Shown: positions 15,332-23,110 of the stretch, piece by piece | Numbering within the stretch: the stretch's first letter is position 1 | Layout: each line of letters opens with the position of its first letter | DNA from: an uncultured Campylobacter sp. | GTDB taxonomy: Bacteria > Campylobacterota > Campylobacteria > Campylobacterales > Campylobacteraceae | Assembly (NCBI RefSeq): GCF_963526985.1 | Contig: NZ_CAURPW010000009.1 | Span: forward strand, 42,910 to 106,909 | Length of the DNA stretch: 64,000 nt | Reading direction: 5' to 3' | The notes under the pieces: generated by a model | The model's input: the letters and a program-made list of their open reading frames with translations, nothing else | Databases searched by the model: none | Told to the model about the DNA's origin: nothing | Translations under genes and position numbers: made by a program

Positions 15332-16861
15332 ATGTCTGAAATCGCTTCGGTCGATTGGTCGCGCGCGCAGTTTGCGCTCACCGCGATTTACCACTTTTTG
15401 TTTGTTCCGCTCACGCTGGGACTTAGTTTTATTATCGCCATTATGGAGAGCATTTACGTCAAAACCGGCAGCGAGCAGTGGCTAAAAATCACCAAATTTT
15501 GGCTAAAACTCTTCGGTATAAATTTTGCCATCGGCGTAGCTACGGGCATCATAATGGAATTTGAGTTCGGCACCAACTGGGCTAATTACAGCTGGTTTGT
15601 CGGCGACATCTTCGGCGCGCCGCTAGCTATCGAGGGCTTGCTCGCGTTTTTTATGGAGGCGACGTTTTTTGCCGTTATGTTTTTCGGCTGGGATAAGGTT
15701 AGTAAGAAATTTCACCTCGTCTCGACCTGGCTTGTCGCTATCGGTTCAAATTTGAGCGCGCTTTGGATCCTCATCGCAAACGGTTGGATGCAGTATCCGG
15801 TGGGTATGAAATTTAACCCGGCAACCGCCAGAATGGAAATGGAAAATTTCTTCGAGGTCGCTCTTAGCCCGGTAGGCATCATCAAATTTTTACACACCGT
15901 AACTAGCGGCTACGTCGCTAGCGCGCTTTTTGTTATAGGCATTTCGGCGTGGTTTATCCTAAAAGGACGCCACCTGATCATGGCTAAAAAATCCATCGTC
16001 GTAGCGGCGAGCTTCGGGCTTGCGACCTCGCTGTTTTTGATGTTTAGCGGCGACGAGAGCGCATATCAGGTCGCGCGCACCCAGCCGATGAAACTAGCCG
16101 CTATGGAAGGCCTTTATAAAGGCGAACAAAACGCCGGCCTAGTCGCCATGGGCGTGCTAGATCCGTCTAAAAAACCCGGCGACGGCAAGGACGCGTTTTT
16201 GCTCGAACTAAAAGTGCCTTACGCGCTTGGAATCATGGCTACTAGAAAATTTGATAGCTTTACTCCGGGCATCGAGGATTTAGTCTACGGCAACGAAGCA
16301 CAAAATATAGAAAGCGTCGCAAGCAAGATGGCCAAAGGCTCGCTAGCCGTTAGCGCGCTAGCTAGCTACAACGCCGCTAAAAAATCGGGCGATAAAGCCG
16401 CGATGGAGCAAGCAGAGCAAACTCTGGCTCAAAATATGAAATTTCTAGGCTACGGCTACCTAAAATCCCCGGAAAGCGCCGTACCGCCGGTCGGCACTAC
16501 GTTTTATAGCTTTCACTTGATGGTGGCTCTTGGTACTTACTTTTTGGCTTTATTTTTGGTCGTTACGTATCTTACGATGGCAAACGATATCGAAAATTTC
16601 AAAAAGCTGCTGTGGGCGTGCGTATTTAGTATCCCGCTAGGACTGGTAGCGATCGAGGCGGGCTGGATAGTAGCCGAAGTAGGGCGCCAGCCGTGGGTCG
16701 TGCAAGACCTCATGACTGTGGGCGTGGGAGCGACGAATTTAGCCGACACCAACATCAAAATTTCGTTCTGGCTATTTGCCGTTTTATTTACGGCGCTTTT
16801 GATAGCCGAGATAAAAATCATGCTAAAACAGATAAAAATAGGATTTGAAAACCATGCTTAG
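15332..16861 (+). CDS. cydA: Cytochrome bd-type quinol oxidase subunit I
   Basis: The product is 509 residues with about nine membrane helices. H21 in AIYHFLFVPLTLG is the likely haem ligand, NGWMQYPVG carries conserved residues, and GRQPW lies near 440. The quinol-binding loop region is short, as in the cyanide-insensitive (CioA-like) group reported for Campylobacter. Subunit I binds haems b and d and oxidises quinol while reducing oxygen to water, giving high-affinity microaerobic respiration. It overlaps cydB by 8 nt and is preceded by the DUF4492 gene. Confidence 0.95.
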   Translation: MSEIASVDWSRAQFALTAIYHFLFVPLTLGLSFIIAIMESIYVKTGSEQWLKITKFWLKLFGINFAIGVATGIIMEFEFGTNWANYSWFVGDIFGAPLAIEGLLAFFMEATFFAVMFFGWDKVSKKFHLVSTWLVAIGSNLSALWILIANGWMQYPVGMKFNPATARMEMENFFEVALSPVGIIKFLHTVTSGYVASALFVIGISAWFILKGRHLIMAKKSIVVAASFGLATSLFLMFSGDESAYQVARTQPMKLAAMEGLYKGEQNAGLVAMGVLDPSKKPGDGKDAFLLELKVPYALGIMATRKFDSFTPGIEDLVYGNEAQNIESVASKMAKGSLAVSALASYNAAKKSGDKAAMEQAEQTLAQNMKFLGYGYLKSPESAVPPVGTTFYSFHLMVALGTYFLALFLVVTYLTMANDIENFKKLLWACVFSIPLGLVAIEAGWIVAEVGRQPWVVQDLMTVGVGATNLADTNIKISFWLFAVLFTALLIAEIKIMLKQIKIGFENHA

Positions 16862-17972
16862 TTTAGAATTTTTACAAATTTACTGGTGGTGCGTAGTTAG
16901 CTTGCTGGGCGGTTTGCTAGTGTTTATGATGTTTGTTCAGGGCGGACAGACGCTACTTTTCGGGCTTTGTAAAAACGAGCTTCAAAAGGACATGGTGATA
17001 AATTCTATCGGGCGCAAATGGGAGCTTACTTTTACCACGCTCGTAATGTTTGGCGGCGCTTGTTTTGCGGCGTTTCCGCTATTTTACGCGACGAGCTTTG
17101 GCGGCGCGTACTGGGTGTGGCTGGCGATTTTGTTTTGCTTTATCCTCCAAGCCGTGAGCTACGAATACCGCAAAAAACCGGACAACTTCCTAGGTCAAAA
17201 AACCTATGAAATTTTCCTTTTTATTAACGGTTCTTTAGGCGTTATACTCATCGGCATGGCGGTTAGCACGTTTTTTTCGGGTAGCGACTTTTTACTAAAC
17301 GAGCACAACTTCGTGCAGTGGCAAACGCCGTTTCGCGGACTTGAAGCGCTGGGTAATATCATGCTCTATCCGCTAGGCATCGCGGTATTTTTTCTCTCTC
17401 GCGTGGGCGGAGCGCTCTACCTCATCAACAACATCGACGATGAGGAGATAAGAGCTAGCGCCAGAAAAGCGGCGCTAAAAAATACGATTTTGTTTTTGCC
17501 GTTTTTTCTAGCTTTTGCCGCTTGGGTGCTTAGTAAGCCGGGCTTTGGTTACGACGAAGCGGGCGAAGTTTCCGTAGTCGCGTTTAAATACGCTCATAAT
17601 TTCGCCGATATGCCGATAATAGCCGTTGCGGCGGTCGCGGGCGTTTGCGGCGTGCTGTTTGGCGTATTTAAGGGCGCGTTTACGAAAAGCATCTACGGCA
17701 TCGTGCCTTTTGGCGCGGGCGTCGTGCTCGTAGTTACCGCGTTGTTTTTGATATCGGGGCTAAACGGTACGGCGTTTTATCCGTCGTTTAGCGATTTACA
17801 AAGCTCGCTAACTATCAAAAACGCGAGCTCCAGCCGCTACACGCTAAACGTAATGTTTTACGTAAGCTTTTTAGTGCCCGTAGTTTTGGGCTATATCGTC
17901 GCGGTCTGGCGCGCTATGGATAGCAAAAAGATCACCGCAAACGAGATAGAGCGCGATCATCACGCGTATTAA
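16854..17972 (+). CDS. cydB: Cytochrome bd-type quinol oxidase subunit II
   Basis: The product is 372 residues from the ATG at 16854, which overlaps the last codons of cydA. The start MLSLEFLQIYWWCVVSLLGG matches CydB, and there are about eight membrane helices, including the VQGGQTLLF stretch near residue 30 and NGTAFYPSFSDLQSSLTI near the C-terminus. It forms the heterodimer with CydA. An in-frame ATG 9 nt earlier (16845) exists but lies inside cydA without a better ribosome binding site. Confidence 0.95.
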   Translation: MLSLEFLQIYWWCVVSLLGGLLVFMMFVQGGQTLLFGLCKNELQKDMVINSIGRKWELTFTTLVMFGGACFAAFPLFYATSFGGAYWVWLAILFCFILQAVSYEYRKKPDNFLGQKTYEIFLFINGSLGVILIGMAVSTFFSGSDFLLNEHNFVQWQTPFRGLEALGNIMLYPLGIAVFFLSRVGGALYLINNIDDEEIRASARKAALKNTILFLPFFLAFAAWVLSKPGFGYDEAGEVSVVAFKYAHNFADMPIIAVAAVAGVCGVLFGVFKGAFTKSIYGIVPFGAGVVLVVTALFLISGLNGTAFYPSFSDLQSSLTIKNASSSRYTLNVMFYVSFLVPVVLGYIVAVWRAMDSKKITANEIERDHHAY

Positions 17973-17980
17973 GGATAAAA

Positions 17981-18109
17981 ATGATAGAAGCGATATTTTT
18001 TCTTTTTCTTTGGGTTTTGGCGCTTTTTGGCGGATATAAATTCGTCCATTTTAACATCAAGCACGTCGAGAAAAATAGCGACAAATACTTTGGAAATTTG
18101 CGTGAATAA
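17981..18109 (+). CDS. CydX-like small membrane peptide
   Basis: The product is 42 residues. A hydrophobic helix (MIEAIFFLFLWVLALFGGYK) is followed by a polar tail (FVHFNIKHVEKNSDKYFG). It starts 8 nt after the cydB stop with an AAGGATAAAA site, so it is surely translated with cydAB. Its size, single helix and position match CydX (about 37 residues in E. coli), the third subunit that stabilises cytochrome bd. The sequence itself is not clearly homologous to CydX, so it may be an analogue specific to this group. Confidence 0.7.
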   Translation: MIEAIFFLFLWVLALFGGYKFVHFNIKHVEKNSDKYFGNLRE

Positions 18110-18156
18110 GCGCTGACCCGCAAATCTCGTTCTACTTAAATTTTAGCTTTTGTCGC

Positions 18157-18162
18157 TATAAT
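18157..18162 (+). promoter_or_regulatory. -10 box for the alcohol dehydrogenase gene
   Basis: TATAAT in TCGCTATAATGAAG lies 26 nt upstream of the start codon, which has a strong AAGGAGAACGAG ribosome binding site. Confidence 0.55.
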
Positions 18163-18188
18163 GAAGCTAAAATTTTAAGGAGAACGAG

Positions 18189-19334
18189 ATGTTTGACTTC
18201 ACTTTTCACAACCCCACTAAAATACAATTCGGCAGAGGCAAAGAGCAAAATATCGGGCTTTATATGCGCGAATTTGATGCTAAAAGAACCCTACTGATCT
18301 ACGGCAGCGACCGCATCAAAAAAGACGGACTCTTTGGCGCAGTAGTAGCAAGCCTAAAAGAAAACGGCATAGAGTTTATAGAGCTTGGCGGCGTAGTTAG
18401 CAACCCCGTGCTAAGCAAAGTTTACGAAGGCATCGAGCTAGCTAGGAAATTTAACGCCGATAGCGTGCTAAGCGTAGGCGGAGGCTCCTGTCTAGATAGC
18501 GCCAAAGCTATCGCCGCGGGTGCGCTATATGAAGGCGACGTGTGGGATTTTTTCACGGGCAAGGACCCGAACCGCGCGCTAAAAATTTTTGACGTCATCA
18601 CCCTTGCGGCGACCGGCAGCGAGATGAACTCGGGTGCTGTCGTGACAAACGAAGCCACGAAGCAAAAATTCTCCATCCGCGGCGACGTCCTATATCCGCT
18701 AGTCTCAGTTGTAAACCCGCAACTACAAGCCAGCGTGAGCCGCGAGTATCTGGCCTACTCTGCCGCCGACGTCATCGCGCACAGCATCGAGGGCTACTTC
18801 ACCGCAAGCGTGCAGCCAGGCATCATCAATCTCTACATCGAAGCCAACATCAAAACCGTGATGAAAACGACCGAAATTTTACTCGCCGATCCCGACAACT
18901 ACGATGCTAGAGCCGAGTTTGCCTGGGCGGCGACGATGGCGCTAAACGGACTAACATACGTCGGCACGCACGGCTACTCCTACCCCAACCACATGCTCGA
19001 GCACGCCATGAGCGCGGTCGTAAACTGCGCGCACGGAGCGGGTCTAGCAGTCATAATGCCTGCGTGGATGAAGTGGTATAAGAGCCGAAATTTGGGCGCT
19101 TTCGAGCGTTTTGCGCGGGAGATTTTCGGCGTAAACTCAGCCGACGATGGTATCGACGCCTTTAAAGCGTGGCTTAGCAAAATCGGCGCTCCAGTTAGCC
19201 TAAAAGCCGTCGGCATAGAGGGCGAGACGCTAGATGAGGCCATAAATTTAGCCTACGACTACGCGGCAAACTGGCGCAAAGATAAGCTATACACGAAGGA
19301 AAATATCAAAGAGATTTTTGAGCTGGCAAAGTAA
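18189..19334 (+). CDS. Iron-containing alcohol dehydrogenase (BDH/YqhD type)
   Basis: The product is 381 residues. The N-terminal nucleotide-binding part has LLIYGSDRIKKDG and SVGGGSCLDSAKAIA (GGGS near 97-100). The C-terminal helical part carries the metal-binding residues in SAADVIAHSIEGYF, ENHMLEHAMSA-like (actual NHMLEHAMSAVV) and NCAHGAGLAVIMPAW. The family reduces or oxidises aldehydes and alcohols with NAD(P)H. The sequence is closest in appearance to NADH-dependent butanol dehydrogenase/YqhD proteins. It is a single-gene unit. A truncated second copy of its 3' end lies at 21780-21986, showing that the gene was once duplicated. Confidence 0.92.
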   Translation: MFDFTFHNPTKIQFGRGKEQNIGLYMREFDAKRTLLIYGSDRIKKDGLFGAVVASLKENGIEFIELGGVVSNPVLSKVYEGIELARKFNADSVLSVGGGSCLDSAKAIAAGALYEGDVWDFFTGKDPNRALKIFDVITLAATGSEMNSGAVVTNEATKQKFSIRGDVLYPLVSVVNPQLQASVSREYLAYSAADVIAHSIEGYFTASVQPGIINLYIEANIKTVMKTTEILLADPDNYDARAEFAWAATMALNGLTYVGTHGYSYPNHMLEHAMSAVVNCAHGAGLAVIMPAWMKWYKSRNLGAFERFAREIFGVNSADDGIDAFKAWLSKIGAPVSLKAVGIEGETLDEAINLAYDYAANWRKDKLYTKENIKEIFELAK

Positions 19335-19707
19335 ATTTGAGTAAATTTGCGGCTAAATTTAGCGTTAGCAAGATAATAAAATTTAAGGCTTATGTGCCGG
19401 TTTGAATTTGACTGGCGCGAGCCAAATCGGGAAATTTTAGGTTTCAAATTTCGCGCTTTAAATTTGCTCCGAGTTTTTCGGGGTTGCAAATTTAAACGCA
19501 AAAATACGAAATACGCGCGCGGCGGGTAAATTTTTGGCATGACGAAAACGGCAACGCAAAACGCCGCACGAATCGTAAATTTAACCGCGTAAGATAAGCA
19601 AAACGCTGCGGACGAGCAAAATTTGCTTTGTAAGCGGCAAACTTACCCGCCAGCCGTAGCAGAATATAGCAGGACTCGTCAAAACCCTGCGCCGCGCCGA
19701 AATTTAA
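19335..19707. other. Intergenic stretch, no gene seen
   Basis: These 373 bases lie between convergent genes (alcohol dehydrogenase and fdhU). They are rich in AAATTT strings and have no credible reading frame with a ribosome binding site, no strong hairpin and no similarity that I noticed to other parts of the window. Confidence 0.5.
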
Positions 19708-19950
19708 TTAAGGCTTTTTGATGATAAATCTAAGCGTCGGGCCATCTTGCTCGATTTTAAGCACCTCAAAGCCCCTATTTCTCGCGTCGTAAGGGATCGA
19801 GTTTATCGCCTGCGGGCAGTCGCAAAGCACTTCTAGCACCTCGCCGCTTTTCATTTTCGGTAGGATTTCTAGTGTCGCGACGGCTGGCATAGGGCAAGCC
19901 TCGCCTAGGATATCGAGTGTATAGCTTATTTCAAAATCGTCTTCATGCAT
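19708..19950 (-). CDS. fdhU: TusA/YedF-family protein, FdhU-like
   Basis: The product is 80 residues with the SirA/TusA signature LGEACPMPAVATLE, where the CPxP cysteine is near residue 18, and a C-terminal beta strand region. It starts 1 nt after the stop of the YedE-type transporter gene, the same pair as E. coli yedE-yedF and C. jejuni fdhT-fdhU. In C. jejuni this pair was linked to selenium-dependent formate dehydrogenase biogenesis. The CPxP cysteine probably carries sulfur or selenium received from the membrane partner. Confidence 0.82.
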   Translation of the reverse strand: MHEDDFEISYTLDILGEACPMPAVATLEILPKMKSGEVLEVLCDCPQAINSIPYDARNRGFEVLKIEQDGPTLRFIIKKP

Positions 19951-19951
19951 C

Positions 19952-21175
19952 TTAGTAGCCTCCTTTGGCGAAGAAATTTCGTTTGTAGATAAACACTAGC
20001 AGCAGCGCCGAAACGAACAGGCATAAATTTACCGCTAAGCCGCCCAGCGGACCGAATACCTCTAAAAGCTGGATTTTCGGGCCGTCTTTGATCCACGCAG
20101 GTATCGCGTCGTAGCTAAGGGCTAACACCATGGTTCCTACGACGTTTGCGACGCCAACGATCATAAAGTGTAGCTGCCCCTCGGTAGCTCTATACGTCCA
20201 GCCGCACTCGCAGCCGCCCGCAAATACGATGCCGAAACCGAACAAAAACGCTCCGATCGCAACAGCTGGCGAGAAATTCGTAACCTTGCCGACGTAGCCG
20301 TTTAGCATCAGCACGAAAACGATGAGCGTGGCGATGATCATGCCGTAAAAAGCGCCCTTCGTCGCGACGTCCCTGCCGAACAAAAACAGGTCGCGAAAGC
20401 ACGAAGTAAAGCAAATTTGACCCTTTGAGATGATAAAGCCGAAAACCAGCCCGAAAAGCAGTCCAAGCGGCAAGATGCTAGCTTTGACTTTTAGATCAAG
20501 CACCGGCGCCTGCATTAAAAGATACGCAAACCATATAATCGCTAAAATCGCGATAATCACGCCGATGGCGAAATTTCGGTCGGCGCGGCCTTTGTCGTGC
20601 GTCGTGCCCTTGCCTTTTGGGCCGAAGCTTTTAAGCTCGGTTTTAGGCATAAAGATAGGCAGCTTGCCGACCTTGACGGCGACGTAGATGCCAAGCACCA
20701 TAAACACGGCAAAAAGCCACGTATGTAGCGAAAAATACGGCAGTCCGGTGAAAAAATCAAGCAAGTTGCAGCCGAAAGCCAGACGCGCGCCAAAGCCCGA
20801 AAGCAAGCCGCCGACGATAGCCTGAAAAACGCGAATTTTGCTTGCGGGTAGGCGAAATTTGACTTTATTTGCCATAAAGGCCGCGATCGTGGCGCCCACG
20901 AACATGCCTATTAGCATAAGTCCCTCAAAGCGCGTGAGCGGGTTGCCGTCAAGGTTCGTGATCTTGTAGTAGGAGTAGCCGCTAAGATCCATCCCGAAAA
21001 GCTCCAAAAACTCGCCGCCCCAGCGCGTCATCTCGCCAGTTACGGCCCATCCGCCTCCAAAAATCCCAAAATACACGGTCGCGACGATGGCTAAGATAAT
21101 CATCGCCTGCCCGACGTTCCAGAAATTTGTTAGATATTTCGTTCTAAATTCTTTAAACATAAATTTTCTTTGCAT
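19952..21175 (-). CDS. fdhT: YeeE/YedE-family transporter, FdhT-like
   Basis: The product is 407 residues with about ten membrane helices arranged as two YeeE/YedE repeats. Conserved cysteine segments are RLAFGCNLLDFFTG, GQICFTSCFRDLF and FAGGCECGWTYRATEG. Proteins of this family import thiosulfate or related sulfur or selenium species. The FdhT form in Campylobacter supports selenocysteine-containing formate dehydrogenase. The chosen ATG at 21175 has a GAGGAAATTA site. A second ATG five codons later is possible. The fdhU-like gene follows after 1 nt. No formate dehydrogenase genes are in the window. Confidence 0.88.
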   Translation of the reverse strand: MQRKFMFKEFRTKYLTNFWNVGQAMIILAIVATVYFGIFGGGWAVTGEMTRWGGEFLELFGMDLSGYSYYKITNLDGNPLTRFEGLMLIGMFVGATIAAFMANKVKFRLPASKIRVFQAIVGGLLSGFGARLAFGCNLLDFFTGLPYFSLHTWLFAVFMVLGIYVAVKVGKLPIFMPKTELKSFGPKGKGTTHDKGRADRNFAIGVIIAILAIIWFAYLLMQAPVLDLKVKASILPLGLLFGLVFGFIISKGQICFTSCFRDLFLFGRDVATKGAFYGMIIATLIVFVLMLNGYVGKVTNFSPAVAIGAFLFGFGIVFAGGCECGWTYRATEGQLHFMIVGVANVVGTMVLALSYDAIPAWIKDGPKIQLLEVFGPLGGLAVNLCLFVSALLLVFIYKRNFFAKGGY

Positions 21176-21569
21176 TAATTTCCTCGCCCCGCGAGACTAA
21201 ATTTGAGATTAAACGCGTATCTATGAGGTAGTCATCTAAGTATCCTAAAAACGTGGTCGTCAAACTTGACGCTAAAAAGTAAGTATTGTAGCTAAAATAT
21301 TATTAAATAAAATTAAAATGCAGCTAGATTAATTTGCGATATTTTTCTATAAAATATAAAATCTATAATCATATATTTTGTTTTTTTATATCTTTTACCG
21401 TGATTTTCGGTTGGTACCTGCCGCCTGATTTTGCTTTTACGAGGATGTTTTTAAATTTAGTTTAAAGCAAGCCAAAGTTTTTAAAGATTTTTTACCTCGA
21501 ATAAATATAAGGCGACTGGACTTTTTACTCTTCCGGCAGCTGCGGCGTGGTCGCACGATTTTTACGTTA
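21176..21569. other. Intergenic stretch upstream of fdhT
   Basis: No credible gene is present in these roughly 390 bases. The part from 21290 to 21400 is very AT-rich and may hold the fdhTU promoter on the reverse strand. The right end leads into the gene remnants described next. Confidence 0.45.
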
Positions 21570-21775
21570 CCGCTTATAAGCGGCGCAGGAAGCCTAAGCT
21601 ACCACTTTTTTACTCGCCATAGCAAAGGGCTCTAGTGCGCCGACTATGTTCCCCAGTAGTTCTCTTCTTTTGGGTTCCGCTGCGAGTCGCTTTGCTAGTC
21701 GATGCTTGCCGTATTTTGTGTACTAACTTTTCAGCGCACGCTAGATTATAAATTTTATCAACGTAATAGCGGGTA
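21570..21775 (-). pseudogene. Remnant of a second UDP-glucuronate decarboxylase-like gene
   Basis: This stretch aligns without long gaps to the interior of the intact epimerase gene. Matching anchors, in the same order, are CCGCTTATAA, the AGCAA-GCTCTA region, TTCCCCAGTA and GCTAGATTATAAATTT (intact copies at about 22620, 22680, 22710 and 22890). The copy has many substitutions and several small deletions, and a block between the TTCCCCAGTA and GCTAGATTATAAATTT anchors is lost. No reading frame survives. It is oriented like the intact gene about 1 kb away. Confidence 0.78.
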
Positions 21776-21779
21776 GACC

Positions 21780-21986
21780 TGTGCGGACTTAGCGGGCGAG
21801 GGTATCGCCGCCTTTAAAGCGTGGCTTAATAAAATCGGCGCTCCCGTTAGCCTAAAAGCCGTCGGCATAGAGGGCGAGACGCTAGAGGAAGTCGTAAATT
21901 TAGCCCACGACTACGCGGTAAACTGGCGCAAAGATAAGCTCTACACAAAGGAAAATATCAAAGAGATTTTTGAGCTGGCGAAGTAA
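21780..21986 (+). pseudogene. Truncated second copy of the alcohol dehydrogenase 3' end
   Basis: The region matches about 19128-19336 at roughly nine bases in ten and keeps the reading frame: it encodes AAFKAWLNKIGAPVSLKAVG and ends KEIFELAK followed by TAA. Even the first bases beyond the stop (ATTTGAGTAAAT) are shared. The N-terminal 320 codons are absent and no start codon is present. It is a young remnant, much less decayed than the epimerase remnant that abuts it. Confidence 0.88.
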
Positions 21987-22149
21987 ATTTGAGTAAATAT
22001 ATTTGATCAAATTTGCCGATTATAGCTTTTGTAAAATATCCGTAAATTTGCTTAGCTTGTAATGGATAGCAAAAAGATTACTACCTGTAAAAATCAAATT
22101 TAAACGGATGCTTGATAGCCCAAATTTAATCAGTTTGACGCATGCTGGG

Positions 22150-23109
22150 TCAATGCGCTTGATTTAATTGGCGCAAATTTAAATTTTTAAAATATGCTAT
22201 TGTGCGTTCCAGTCCGTCTTTAATGCCTATTTTAGGGCTCCAGCCAAGCAACTCTTTTGCAAGAGTAATATCCGGCTTTCTTCTTTTAGGATCATCGGAC
22301 GGGAGCTCTTTGTGTATGATGGATGATTTTGAATTTGTTAAAGAAGCGATCATATAGGCTATCTCTTTTATGCTATATTCATCCGGATTACCGATATTAA
22401 CGGGACCCATTATATCTTTGTCGGTATTTGCAAACATCGCAAGCGCATCTATTACGTCATCAATATAGCAAAAACTTCTTGTTTGCGCTCCGCTGCCAAA
22501 GATCGTTATATCTTTATTTTTAAGAGATTGCACTACAAAGTTACTAATTACTCGTCCATCATTTTCTGCCATATTGGGACCGTAACAGTTAAAAAGGCGC
22601 GCAATTTTTACGTCGACGTCGTATTGCCGCTTATAACTACTACATAAGGCCTCGGCAGCCCTTTTTCCTTCATCGTAGCAAGCCCTAATGCCGATAGGAT
22701 TTACATTTCCCCAGTAATCCTCTCTTTGCGGATGTTGATTTGGGTCGCCGTATACTTCGCTTGTCGAAGCTTGCAACATTTTTGCTCCGTATTTTTTTGC
22801 AAGACGCAAGCAATTTGCCGTGCCAAATACGCAAGTCTCAATAGTCTTTACGGGGTCTGCCTGATATTTTACCGGCGAAGCCGGACATGCTAGATTATAA
22901 ATTTCATCGATGCAATAGTCGATAGACTCGGTAACATCATGCTCGATAAGAGTAAAATTTGGATAATTTTTTAGATGAGCTATATTGGCTCTCGCTCCGG
23001 TACTAAAATTATCGACACACAGTACATTATGGCGTTCTTTGACAAACCTCGCACATAAATGCGACCCGATAAAGCCGGCCCCTCCGGTAATCAAGATTGT
23101 TTTACTCAT
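22150..23109 (-). CDS. UDP-glucuronate decarboxylase (UDP-xylose synthase)-type SDR enzyme
   Basis: The product is 319 residues from the ATG at 23109, directly followed by TILITGGAGFIGSHLCARF (Rossmann GGxGxxG). The catalytic motif is CYDEGKRAAE (Y-x3-K), and ACPASPVKYQADPVKTIET plus STSEVYGDPNQHPQ and YWGNVNPIG are hallmark segments of UXS enzymes, which convert UDP-glucuronate to UDP-xylose (or to the 4-keto intermediate) with NAD. An in-frame extension to 23214 runs inside the upstream gene and is not used. It starts 1 nt after that gene's stop. It should supply the nucleotide sugar for the glycosyltransferases of the same operon. Confidence 0.9.
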   Translation of the reverse strand: MSKTILITGGAGFIGSHLCARFVKERHNVLCVDNFSTGARANIAHLKNYPNFTLIEHDVTESIDYCIDEIYNLACPASPVKYQADPVKTIETCVFGTANCLRLAKKYGAKMLQASTSEVYGDPNQHPQREDYWGNVNPIGIRACYDEGKRAAEALCSSYKRQYDVDVKIARLFNCYGPNMAENDGRVISNFVVQSLKNKDITIFGSGAQTRSFCYIDDVIDALAMFANTDKDIMGPVNIGNPDEYSIKEIAYMIASLTNSKSSIIHKELPSDDPKRRKPDITLAKELLGWSPKIGIKDGLERTIAYFKNLNLRQLNQAH

Positions 23110-23110
23110 G

